DNA from: CALBPI01 sp038524795
GTDB lineage: Bacteria > Pseudomonadota > Gammaproteobacteria > Steroidobacterales > Woeseiaceae
Length of the DNA: 64,000 nt
Assembly: GCA_038524795.1 (NCBI GenBank)
Contig: JBCBIJ010000001.1
Coordinates: forward strand, 310,001 to 374,000
Direction of reading: 5' to 3'
Shown: positions 35,660 to 44,062 of the stretch, piece by piece
Layout of the letters: the number at the start of each line of letters is the position of its first letter
Numbering within the stretch: position 1 is the first letter of the stretch
Notes under the pieces: model-generated
Seen by the model: only the letters and a program-made list of their open reading frames with translations
Database searches by the model: none
Told to the model about the DNA's origin: nothing
Program-made: the position numbers and the translations under genes

Positions 35660-36012
35660 TGGCCGTCTCCCGAGCCGAGAAAATCCTCTCTTACGGGACT
35701 GAATACATCGAGCAGTACACCCGACTTCCGGCACACTGCACCATGGTCGATGTGGGGCTCGACATAGAAGCTGTCACCGGGACCGAGCAGCTGCTCCTTG
35801 CCGCCAATCGACACCAGAAACTCACCACTCTCGACATAGCTGACCTGGGAGTGGGGGTGCGCGTGGATGTCACCCCGCGCGCCCGTTTCAAATTCGACGC
35901 GGGCCACCATCAGTGAATGGTCGTATCCGAGAATCTGCCTTCGGATGCCATCGCCGACCGACTCGACAGCGGCATGGCTGCCCACGACAAAAGCTTCGCT
36001 AGCGTGCTTCAT
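35656..36012 (-). CDS. kdgF: KdgF-like cupin (uronate linearisation)
   Basis: A 118-residue single-domain cupin. The ATG at 36012 (MKHASEAFV) is preferred over a start 14 codons upstream. Metal ligands are expected from HAHPHSQ (His50, His52, Gln56) and His90 in EPHIDHGAV, with the conserved SGEFLVSIGG strand between. KdgF proteins convert cyclic 4,5-unsaturated monouronates, the products of exolytic alginate or pectin lyases, to the open-chain ketonised form. The place at the head of the monouronate gene run supports this over other small cupins. It overlaps the transporter gene by 4 bases. Confidence 0.85.
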   Translation of the reverse strand: MKHASEAFVVGSHAAVESVGDGIRRQILGYDHSLMVARVEFETGARGDIHAHPHSQVSYVESGEFLVSIGGKEQLLGPGDSFYVEPHIDHGAVCRKSGVLLDVFSPVREDFLGSGDGQ

Positions 36013-36445
36013 TGACCCCCCAATTGATCGCCGTATGCAGCGATCACCAAGCACTACGTTGTCCCGACGCCATCAGCCCTTCAGCAATGTCGTCCCCCTG
36101 GGCACGCGTGGTGCGACGGGTGCTGACGGCTAGGCCTGGCTCTTTGATTTCGACCACTGTAAGCAGAAAATCGGATACTGGTCAAACCTTTTTATATGAC
36201 CAAATGATGTTCCTGGTGAGGTGTCTATGCAAACCAATTTCACGCGCAGAAACCTCGTTCGCCACCGATTCTTCGTCATCGCGGCGTCAGAAAATCTATA
36301 ACTCATTGTTATTACTGGTGTTTCTCAATGCGAGTGGTGCTTACGTTGATTGGCAGATACTTTACCTAACCAATTTTCGGAATCGTGATAGACTGATTTT
36401 CGTACCGTATCCGAACCAGGATCGGGCACGCAGCCGAGAACGCCC
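36013..36445. promoter_or_regulatory. Divergent control region of the monouronate genes and GntR gene
   Basis: A 433-base region without a gene, noticeably richer in A+T in its right half than its surroundings. TGGTCA (36179-36184) and TGACCA (36197-36202) form a 6-base inverted repeat around 12 A/T-rich bases, in the direction of the kdgF promoter. ACCAAT half-sites occur at 36233-36238 and 36369-36374. The GntR product of 36446-37204 probably acts here on both promoters (inference). Confidence 0.5.
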
Positions 36446-37204
36446 ATGCCGAGTGAAAAGCGCCTATACCGAAGTGTTCTGATCAAACTCGAGAAGCTCA
36501 TTGAGGAAGGGGAGTACCCGCCCGGTGGGCGCCTGCCACCGGAGCGCGAGCTGGCGGAACGGTTCAGTGTCAGTCGTCCGACGGTCCGCGAGGCCATCAT
36601 CGCGCTTGAAGCACTAGACCGGGTTGAGGTGAAAACAGGATCCGGCGTTTACGTGCTGGACACGCCCAAACGCGTCAACGGTGTCGATGCCAGTATCAGC
36701 GCGTTCGAGCTCACAGAGGCACGCGCCTTAATCGAAGGCGAGGCGGCGGCCCTGGCCGCGACGATGATTTCCGACGAACAGCTCGCAGCACTGGAAGCGA
36801 TCATGCACGAAATGGTCGACGAGTCCGAGGACGGCGAGCTTCTGTCGGAGCAAGCTGACCAAAAGTTTCACCAGATGATCTCTGAGGCCACGGGCAACAG
36901 CATGATGATCGCGGTCTTCAATAGCCTCTGGCATATCCGGGATAATTCGCCGGCAGTACATGCTGCGTACCAGGCCATTTGTGGCATGGAACCGCAATCA
37001 CGTGTCGACGAGCACGTCGAAATCCTCGACGCGCTCAAGCAGCGTGATCCGAAGGCGGCGCGCGAAGCGATGCACAATCACTTCGCGCGAATTCTGAATA
37101 AGCTGATCGCCGCCAACGAGCAGGCGCACATTGATGAAATTCGGCGCAAGACGCGTGAGAGTCGCGAGCGGTTCTCGTTGAATCATCTCTCCGCGGGCGC
37201 TTAG
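36446..37204 (+). CDS. GntR/FadR-family transcriptional regulator of alginate use
   Basis: A 252-residue regulator. The N-terminal winged helix (about 7-75) reads as FadR-type GntR: PGGRLPPERELAERFSVSRP and TVREAIIALEALDRVEVKTG hold the recognition helix and wing. The C-terminal all-helical FCD domain (about 85-230) has the usual Asp/His ligand-site spacing in DQKFHQMI and DEHVEILDAL. Relatives such as UxuR and ExuR repress uronate genes until a catabolite binds. It is divergent from the kdgF run and convergent with the PL17 gene, whose end is 7 bases away. ATTGGT/ACCAAT sites in the three nearby intergenic regions fit its expected operator. Confidence 0.92.
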   Translation: MPSEKRLYRSVLIKLEKLIEEGEYPPGGRLPPERELAERFSVSRPTVREAIIALEALDRVEVKTGSGVYVLDTPKRVNGVDASISAFELTEARALIEGEAAALAATMISDEQLAALEAIMHEMVDESEDGELLSEQADQKFHQMISEATGNSMMIAVFNSLWHIRDNSPAVHAAYQAICGMEPQSRVDEHVEILDALKQRDPKAAREAMHNHFARILNKLIAANEQAHIDEIRRKTRESRERFSLNHLSAGA

Positions 37205-37211
37205 CGCGCCG

Positions 37212-39488
37212 TTACCGCGAGGGCCAATCGCGCAACGCGAACGGCCCCGCCCACTTCAGCGTCCCACCATCCAGTGCCAGCATGTGTTGCGCTGAAGCAG
37301 ACGCGTCGACGTGGGCCAGCACGAACACACGCCGCAGGCCCGACCTGAATTGCAGCTCGACCGCCGTGTACTGCGCGCTGTCGTGAATGACCTCAATACC
37401 CACGATGCTCGGGCGCGACTGCTCGGCAATTTCGGTTACCGGGCTATATTGCCCGTGCGGCTCAATCGCACTCGCAAAGACCGTGTTCGCGACACCGTTG
37501 CGCCGGACAAGAAAACCGGGCTCCCGGCGTAAGTTAAAGTTCGGGTCGTTGGCGCCGATGCGTAAAAAATGCAGCGTGTCGGCTGCCGATGATGCCGTGG
37601 TCAACGTGTAGAACTTGCGCGCGTGAAACCACGTCATCTGTGCACTGGATCCATCGGGCCGGCCGCTGCCTTCAACAAACAGATGCTGGAACCCGGCGCG
37701 ATCACCCAACGGAGCGAGCACGTTGGGCACTTTAACGCTGAAGTTGGTCTCGAGTGCCTGCCCGAGGAAATAGAACGGCAGATCCAGGTCACTCGCCTGA
37801 TCACTGGTTACGCGGAGCAGGTCCAGGACAAAGGGTTTGCGCTTGTCCGCGGCGGCGATCATCACCATCGTCCGGTGCAGCACGGTGCCCGAGTAGGCGT
37901 GTCGGTCCTTTGCGCTGACGAGCTGAACGGCTGGGTCCGTGTCGTCGTACAGGTAGAGCTCCGAATGGTGCTGGCTACCCACGTCGTAAGCGCCGCCAAA
38001 GTGGGATGCGCGGTTCAGCGTCAACGTGTTGTGTGCAATGCTCTGCTTCGACCACGAGCTGTTTTCAGGTAGATAGTTCCCACCACCCTTCTGCCCGATG
38101 TTGACGAAACGAACCATCCCGTAGTCCTGCAATACCTCGTCGCCGCGCTCATACAGCGAGAACGACAGCTTGTCGTAGTGACCGTGACTGAGTCCTTGCG
38201 CGGAGTACTTGAAGACCAGCGTCAGCGCCTCGCCAGCCGCACGCAACACAGCAACGCCGCCCTCACTGCCATCGCTACCATCCGACAAGTTGATCGATCG
38301 CTTGTGATACGGCTGCGCGAGGCCATCGCGCAGGCCCAGGGCGACGGCGATACCGGCGTCGTCGAGCAGCACCGTATCCTGCACCGCCGCGATGCTGAGC
38401 AACTGCGGATCTGCGCCGCCCATAAGATAGGCGAGGTTAACGGCCGTCACACCTTCCCGCCCGTAGATCGACATGCCCTTTTGCGCGTCGTTCAGTGGAA
38501 AAAACTCGCCATCGGCGTCCGACAGCTGCAGGAGTGCATCGACAGCCTTGAGCAGCTGGCCGTCACGACGCTCGAACAGGCCAAGCTCCGGGCGGGTGTT
38601 GTGCAGTGCCTGCGCGAAGACCAAAAATGGATACATCGCGTAACGCTGATAGTACGGACCCTCCGTGTAGTACCCGTCAGGGGAGAACGGCGCGTCCAGA
38701 TTGGCCAGAAACCCCGCCTTGCCCTGCCTGTCGAAAATGAAGCCGCCATCGTCGTCCCTGGCGTCGGGATCGACATCGAAGCGCTCCGGTGACAAGCCGT
38801 ACAGCGCGCGATCGACCAGTTCGTCATCATCCATGACCAGTCCGATCATGCCGACGGCCGCGTTACCCCAGGTGCTGTGATTGTGAACACGATTGAAGAA
38901 GCGTGGATTGGCCAACGACAGGTGGTCGGCGAACGGGCGGAACAGGTCCTGTTCCAATCGTTCGCGCTCCTCCGGTGACAGGAAGTCATGAATCGTGTCG
39001 TAAGCCTGGCTCGCGTACACGAGCCAGTTGGCGTCGTTCAGACACTGCCAGAACAACTTACCCCGCGCGTACGACCGGGTTTTTGGATGCAGCGGCAGGT
39101 CGCGATACATCGCCGCGTACTGCAACAGTATGTCGCGAACGTAGCGCGCGTAGCGTTCGTCCTCGAGGATCTGGTAGAGCACGCCCGCCTTCTGCATTGC
39201 GAAGAAATTGCGCTTGTGACGTTCGTGCGTGTAACCGCCGGAGTAGTCCGTTGGCACCGGGATGTCTATGCCCGCAGCAATTTCTGCATCGACCTCTGCA
39301 CGGGCACGAGCGATCGACTTGTCGAACAGCGGCACGGTTCCCAAGGCGGCGCGAATCTGTTCGACGCCGTCGCGGGTCAGAACCAACTTGGGGTGCCCGT
39401 TAGCCGTCAAACCGGGCACGGCCGTCACGGCGAGTACCACAACGACGATAACTCGCCTCATGAACGCCCGCATTGGCCAGCCCCTCAT
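37212..39488 (-). CDS. PL17-type exolytic oligoalginate lyase (heparinase II/III fold)
   Basis: A 758-residue exported lyase. A signal peptide ends near GLTANG (starts at 39488, 39473 or 39461 are all possible). The N-terminal alpha/alpha toroid carries HNHSTWGNAAVG with Asn203 and His204, and YYTEGPYYQRYA (273-284). The beta-sheet domain follows with LSHGHYDKLSF (His437, Tyr438, Asp439), as in PL17 and heparinase II/III proteins. PL17 enzymes release unsaturated monouronates from oligoalginate, the step that feeds KdgF. PL39 is a related alternative that sequence reading cannot fully exclude. It is transcribed away from the PL6 gene. Confidence 0.9.
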   Translation of the reverse strand: MRGWPMRAFMRRVIVVVVLAVTAVPGLTANGHPKLVLTRDGVEQIRAALGTVPLFDKSIARARAEVDAEIAAGIDIPVPTDYSGGYTHERHKRNFFAMQKAGVLYQILEDERYARYVRDILLQYAAMYRDLPLHPKTRSYARGKLFWQCLNDANWLVYASQAYDTIHDFLSPEERERLEQDLFRPFADHLSLANPRFFNRVHNHSTWGNAAVGMIGLVMDDDELVDRALYGLSPERFDVDPDARDDDGGFIFDRQGKAGFLANLDAPFSPDGYYTEGPYYQRYAMYPFLVFAQALHNTRPELGLFERRDGQLLKAVDALLQLSDADGEFFPLNDAQKGMSIYGREGVTAVNLAYLMGGADPQLLSIAAVQDTVLLDDAGIAVALGLRDGLAQPYHKRSINLSDGSDGSEGGVAVLRAAGEALTLVFKYSAQGLSHGHYDKLSFSLYERGDEVLQDYGMVRFVNIGQKGGGNYLPENSSWSKQSIAHNTLTLNRASHFGGAYDVGSQHHSELYLYDDTDPAVQLVSAKDRHAYSGTVLHRTMVMIAAADKRKPFVLDLLRVTSDQASDLDLPFYFLGQALETNFSVKVPNVLAPLGDRAGFQHLFVEGSGRPDGSSAQMTWFHARKFYTLTTASSAADTLHFLRIGANDPNFNLRREPGFLVRRNGVANTVFASAIEPHGQYSPVTEIAEQSRPSIVGIEVIHDSAQYTAVELQFRSGLRRVFVLAHVDASASAQHMLALDGGTLKWAGPFALRDWPSR

Positions 39489-39649
39489 GTCGTCGCGATC
39501 CTTGCCGTTCCCGATCGCCGCTCAGCCCGCCGAATCGGCGAAGACGCCAGTATGCACCAATGGTAAGGTACTCGCATTAACCAATGCAGTCTCTTGGTGC
39601 CCATATTGGGCGCCCAATTGAACTAATTGGTCAGCGCCTTGGAGCCAAC
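39489..39649. promoter_or_regulatory. Divergent promoter region of the PL17 and PL6 lyase genes
   Basis: This 161-base region is packed with symmetric elements: ACCAATGGT at 39556-39564, GCATT/AATGC arms at 39574-39587, the 14-base perfect palindrome ATTGGGCGCCCAAT at 39605-39618, and ATTGGT at 39626-39631. ATTGGT/ACCAAT appears at 39556, 39580 and 39626. They are likely operators of the GntR regulator for both lyase genes. Confidence 0.5.
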
Positions 39650-41890
39650 ATGCTGAATCGTGTGACAGCACGCATCATTCCCGTCTTGCTGTCGGCGCTG
39701 CTGCTCAGCTGCGTATCGGACAAGACGGACCTGTTCGTCAAAACGCTCGAAGAATTCGACGCCGCGGTGCAGAACCTGCAGCCCGGGGACACCCTGGTTC
39801 TGGCCAATGGGACCTGGCACGACGTGGAACTGCGGTTCATGGGCAGCGGCACCGCTGAGCAGCCGATCACGCTGCGGGCGGAGGACGCCGGCAAGGTGGT
39901 GATTTCCGGGCAATCCAACTTGGCGCTCTCAGGCGAGTACCTGGTGGTCCGCGACCTCGTGTTCACCGCGGGCCACACGCCCACGACTGAAGTCATTGCA
40001 TTCAGAACCGCCAAGGACACGCTCGCCAATCACAGCCGTGTCACGAACACGGTCATCGACGATTTTACGAATCCAGAGCGCTTTGCCTCTGACATCTGGG
40101 TCGCGATGTACGGCAAGAACAATCGCTTCGATCACAACAGCCTGCTCAACAAGGGCAATGCCGGTGTCACGCTGGCTGTGCGGATGAACACAGCAGCCAG
40201 CCGAGAGAATGGACACATCATTGAGTACAACTACTTCGGCCCCCGGCAGACGCTGGGGTCGAACGGCGGGGAGACACTGCGCATCGGGACCAGTCACTAC
40301 TCGCGTGAGTACGCGAACACAATCGTCCGCAACAACTACTTCGACCGCACCAGTGGTGAGCTCGAGATTATCTCCAGCAAGGCCTGCGGCAACGAGATTC
40401 GGGACAACGTGTTTTTTGAAAGCCAGGGCACGCTCACGATGCGGCATGGTCACTACACGCTCGTCGAAGGCAACTACTTTCTTGGCAACCGGAAACCCAA
40501 TACCGGTGGCATCCGGATCATTAACGAAAACCAGACGGTTCGAAATAACTACCTGTCCGGCCTGACCGGACACCGTTTCCGGGGTGCGCTGGTCATCATG
40601 AATGGCGTGCCCAACGGGCCGATCAACCGCTACGACCCGGTCATCGATTCGATCATGGACAACAACATCGTTGTCGACAGCGACCACATCCAATTGTGCG
40701 CCGGCAGCGACGCCGAACGTTCGGCGGTGCCAACCGGCTCGACGATGCGGAACAACCTGTTTATGAGCCGGACCAACCTCGACCCGTTTACTGTCTACGA
40801 CGATGTTTCGGGAATTTCATTTGACGGCAACATCATCAACGAGGAAGCGCGTCTGCCGATCGAGAGCGGCTTCAGCAGAGCCACCTTCGCATTGGCGGAG
40901 AATGAACACGGCTTGCTGGCGCCAGATGTGGCGCTGATCGAGCAAATTGGTTTCGGCGAGCTTCGGCTGCCTGTCACCAAGGACGGCGCTGGCGCCGATT
41001 ACTACGACAAGCGCGACCCCGTCGTCGCTTTCGCCAGCGGCACAACGACGCGCGTGCCGCCCGGCACCAATACGTTGCTCGCTTCAATCGACGCCAGCCG
41101 CCCGGGTGACGTGCTGGTGCTTGAGAATGGCGGCGAATACCTGCTCACAAAGTTTGCCTACGTCCGCCACCCGCTGACGATCATTGCCGAACCCGGTGAC
41201 AAACCCGTCATCCGCTCAGAGAAGCCGACATTTCTGTTCATCGAAAACGGGGGTGCGCTGGAGCTCGACAACCTGTGGTTCGATGGGGCGGAGTCGCCCG
41301 ACCTGTATGGGAACAACGTCATCAGCACCAGCCGCTACTCGATGACGCGCAACTACTCACTGTTCGTCCGCAATTGCCGTATCACCAATCTCGACGTCAA
41401 TCACAGTTTCAATTTTATGGGCGTCTATAAGAGCACGTTCGCTGATGCGATCGAAATTCGCGACTCCGAGATGACGAATATCACCGGTGCGATACTCGCC
41501 TTCGACAAGGAGCCCGAGGATCTCGGCATCTACAGTGTTGAAAACGTGGCGATCAGCAACAGTCAGTTTTCGAAGATCCAGGGCGCCGTGGCCAACATTT
41601 ATCGCGGCGGCACCGATGAAAGCACTTTCGGGCCGATCGTCACGGTCACGGACAGCAGTTTCGAGGACGTTGGCCTGGGACGCCGCAACAAGTCGGGTGC
41701 CTCGCTGACATTTCACGGTGTCCAGCGGCTGACCATCGAGTCATCGACCTGGCGCCGCAGCGCACCGTTGACACTACACCTGACCAACGGTGAACCGATC
41801 ACCGAGATTAAAGACGTGCTCATGGAACAGACACCGGCAATCAAGGCCAACAACGACGGTTACGTTACGCGCAACATCGTCTACCAGTAA
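39650..41890 (+). CDS. PL6 alginate lyase lipoprotein, two beta-helix domains
   Basis: A 746-residue lipoprotein. I chose ATG 39650 behind GGAG; its lipobox LLSC places Cys21 as the lipid site. The first parallel beta-helix (about 25-470) has the PL6 active site: NGGE (205-208), Lys244 in IISSKACGNE and Arg265 in LTMRHGHY. The second beta-helix (about 480-746) lacks those residues and is probably structural or binding, as in two-domain marine PL6 enzymes. PL6 lyases use Ca-dependent beta-elimination, often on MG or G-rich alginate. It is divergent from the PL17 gene, and 250 bases of unassigned sequence separate it from the convergent lipoprotein gene. Confidence 0.93.
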   Translation: MLNRVTARIIPVLLSALLLSCVSDKTDLFVKTLEEFDAAVQNLQPGDTLVLANGTWHDVELRFMGSGTAEQPITLRAEDAGKVVISGQSNLALSGEYLVVRDLVFTAGHTPTTEVIAFRTAKDTLANHSRVTNTVIDDFTNPERFASDIWVAMYGKNNRFDHNSLLNKGNAGVTLAVRMNTAASRENGHIIEYNYFGPRQTLGSNGGETLRIGTSHYSREYANTIVRNNYFDRTSGELEIISSKACGNEIRDNVFFESQGTLTMRHGHYTLVEGNYFLGNRKPNTGGIRIINENQTVRNNYLSGLTGHRFRGALVIMNGVPNGPINRYDPVIDSIMDNNIVVDSDHIQLCAGSDAERSAVPTGSTMRNNLFMSRTNLDPFTVYDDVSGISFDGNIINEEARLPIESGFSRATFALAENEHGLLAPDVALIEQIGFGELRLPVTKDGAGADYYDKRDPVVAFASGTTTRVPPGTNTLLASIDASRPGDVLVLENGGEYLLTKFAYVRHPLTIIAEPGDKPVIRSEKPTFLFIENGGALELDNLWFDGAESPDLYGNNVISTSRYSMTRNYSLFVRNCRITNLDVNHSFNFMGVYKSTFADAIEIRDSEMTNITGAILAFDKEPEDLGIYSVENVAISNSQFSKIQGAVANIYRGGTDESTFGPIVTVTDSSFEDVGLGRRNKSGASLTFHGVQRLTIESSTWRRSAPLTLHLTNGEPITEIKDVLMEQTPAIKANNDGYVTRNIVYQ

Positions 41891-42140
41891 CACGAGTCGG
41901 CGCCAGTTGGATTTCTCAGCCGACCTTGCAGACGATATCGATGGCGAGACGTACCTGCGCTGTATTCGGGGATGCTGATGTTCGTGTTTGCTTACCTGAC
42001 GTCCGTTTGCGTTCGGATTTGGGATCGGTATGCGGCTTGGCCTTTGTCGGGACATACACAGCCGCGCACGTTCTTTGGAAGCAACGAAGTGGACCAATAA
42101 GCAGCGGCGGCCACTCGAATCAGATTCCGCGATGCGTTGA

Positions 42141-43211
42141 TCACTGGACCCGTCGTTGACGATCCCGCATCGCCGTGTCGGCTTCGAAAAGCCTCGAGGC
42201 GGCGTCGCGGATCGCTTGGCCTTCCACGGACCGCAAAGCATCAGAATCCGATAGGGAAAGTTCTGACAGGAGAGCCGTCAGGATTTTCCTATTCGCGAAG
42301 GAGTGTGGCGACAATGGATCGTCACCTTGGTCTTCGATGAACTTCTGAAGCACCTTCAATCGCGTTCTATCCGCCATAGCTAATTCCATCAGCTTGGCGC
42401 GATACTCGAGCTCCCACGACGCCATGTTTGGGTAAACGTCAAGGTCCAGAAAGTGTTGCGTCTCATGACCGAGGAAGGTGACTCGAAACTCTTCACCCTC
42501 CAGGTCATCATAGACTGGCACGACAGCGAACAACGTTCGGTCAGCGACCCAGCCACCCGCACCTCTGGTTTCGCAGGTCGCGAATTGGCCCCAACCGGAG
42601 ATCACGAAATCGTCTAGTAACGCGACTTCCGTCTTGTAGGCGCCATGAGGCAGCTCGACGGTCATCGATTGGCGGTCTTCCTGTCGCCAGATCATGAGCT
42701 CTCGCAGCACACCGGTTTGGCCTAGCAAGACGCCAAGTCCTTCAGCGTTCAACCTCGCACGGACCTCGTTCTCGATTTGAATATTGTCCGCGTCCTCAGT
42801 TAAGTCCAGACGATCCCTGAGATCGCCTTCGAGAGCTCGGGTGTACTCTTGCCGCAATTCTGGAGCTCGCAAAGCCTCGCGCCAATAGCTGACGTAGGCC
42901 GCGACGATCTGGTCCGCGACGGGACTATCTGTGGCGGGTGCCAACTTGGGAGGTACCGAATCACCAAACCGCTTCAGCATACAACTGCGGTATCGGCGAT
43001 CGCGTTGGTTCAGGCTCGCAGGCTCAGCCGATTTGAGCAGCTCAATGGCGTAGCGCGCATCACCTTGAAGCCCAGCGCCAATGGCTTTGAATACCAAATC
43101 GGCGGAGTTGGCAGTCGTATCGCTCGTTTCGAGCGGATCGGCGGGGGCGGTCGGCAACGGCTCAGCGCAAGCACCGGACACAAGGCACAGCCCCAGGACG
43201 AGGAATCGCAT
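42141..43211 (-). CDS. Lipoprotein with HExxH metalloprotease-like motif
   Basis: A 356-residue lipoprotein (lipobox SGAC, Cys15). The middle is acidic and helical. At residues 249-253 it has HETQH inside a hydrophobic helix (VTFLGHETQHFLDL), and Glu267 or Glu269 in WELEYRAKL follows about 14-16 residues later. This spacing is compatible with a gluzincin-type zinc site (HExxH plus Glu). I do not recognise the family as a whole. If active it would be a periplasm-facing, membrane-anchored peptidase. The AraC-type gene ends 36 bases upstream on the same strand, so the two may be one transcript. Confidence 0.78.
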   Translation of the reverse strand: MRFLVLGLCLVSGACAEPLPTAPADPLETSDTTANSADLVFKAIGAGLQGDARYAIELLKSAEPASLNQRDRRYRSCMLKRFGDSVPPKLAPATDSPVADQIVAAYVSYWREALRAPELRQEYTRALEGDLRDRLDLTEDADNIQIENEVRARLNAEGLGVLLGQTGVLRELMIWRQEDRQSMTVELPHGAYKTEVALLDDFVISGWGQFATCETRGAGGWVADRTLFAVVPVYDDLEGEEFRVTFLGHETQHFLDLDVYPNMASWELEYRAKLMELAMADRTRLKVLQKFIEDQGDDPLSPHSFANRKILTALLSELSLSDSDALRSVEGQAIRDAASRLFEADTAMRDRQRRVQ

Positions 43212-43247
43212 GCAACAAGACTCCAGAAGAACACTTCAAATGGAGTT

Positions 43248-44012
43248 TTAGTTCGGCGGTCGCCCCGCGTCTTGAACTTTTTTGACCTGCCGCCAGTAGC
43301 TGGGTGGCACGCCCGTCAGAGCTCGGATAGATCGAGTGAAATGCGCCTGATCTGAGAATTGGAATTGGTCCGCGATGTTTACGAGCGCTGCGTCAGTCTG
43401 GGTGAGCGCATGGTAGGCGCGTCGCGCTCGAGCGGTTGCACGGTATTGGGCCGCTGACACGCCGAAGGCCCGTCTAAACCCACGACTAACAGTGCTGGGC
43501 GCTAGACCCAGCGCGTTGCACCAGTGACGCACTGGCTTTGTGGGGTCGTCTCGGATGGCTTTGGCGATGATCTCGGGCCAATCGGCGGGCGCCGATAGCT
43601 TTGGTCTGACCGAGTGGAGCAACGAAGCGATTGCAGCTGGGGGGTCGGTCTTCGAGAGTCTTGCCACATTGTCGACATTCGGAGCCCAACAGATCGGTTC
43701 GAGTTGGGGCACTTGGCTCAGCTCGAAATTGCAGGTCTCCACATCGTGACTTGCATCCATCCAGTCCGCATGCGATGAGAATTCGCCGTGGACCAGCACA
43801 TCGCCGGGCTCCACTTTGAATCTCCCGTGATCCCCGGCCTCCACGTATCGGCCACTCAGAACCAGAGTCAAGTAAGGCCTGGCATGCTGGTGTCGTGGCA
43901 GAACCGCCCCGGCAGGAAGATGCTCCGCGATTGACGTCACAAGGCTACCCAGAATCTGAACACTGAACTTCGCAGATTCTACATAGACAGCGTAGTTGCT
44001 GCTTTCTAGCAA
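43248..44012 (-). CDS. AraC-family transcriptional regulator
   Basis: A 254-residue regulator. No in-frame ATG or GTG precedes the conserved region, so I assign the TTG at 44012. The N-terminal half is a cupin-like sensor domain (PRHQHARPYLTLVLSGRY). The C-terminal half has two helix-turn-helix motifs (WCNALGLAPSTVSRGFRRAF and the canonical IADQFQFSDQAHFTRSIRAL) followed by TGVPPSYWR. The ligand is unknown. It is divergent from the large NTPase gene with only 50 bases between the starts, which makes that gene and the downstream HExxH lipoprotein the likely targets. Confidence 0.9.
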   Translation of the reverse strand: MLESSNYAVYVESAKFSVQILGSLVTSIAEHLPAGAVLPRHQHARPYLTLVLSGRYVEAGDHGRFKVEPGDVLVHGEFSSHADWMDASHDVETCNFELSQVPQLEPICWAPNVDNVARLSKTDPPAAIASLLHSVRPKLSAPADWPEIIAKAIRDDPTKPVRHWCNALGLAPSTVSRGFRRAFGVSAAQYRATARARRAYHALTQTDAALVNIADQFQFSDQAHFTRSIRALTGVPPSYWRQVKKVQDAGRPPN

Positions 44013-44062
44013 CTGTCAGGCTTCACGTTTCGATCCTCACAGGTGGGACAAACCCGATATCA

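Noticed and set aside
41774..42241. 155-codon minus-strand frame after the HExxH lipoprotein gene
   Set aside because: Overlaps two better genes at its ends, has no start signal and no recognisable sequence.
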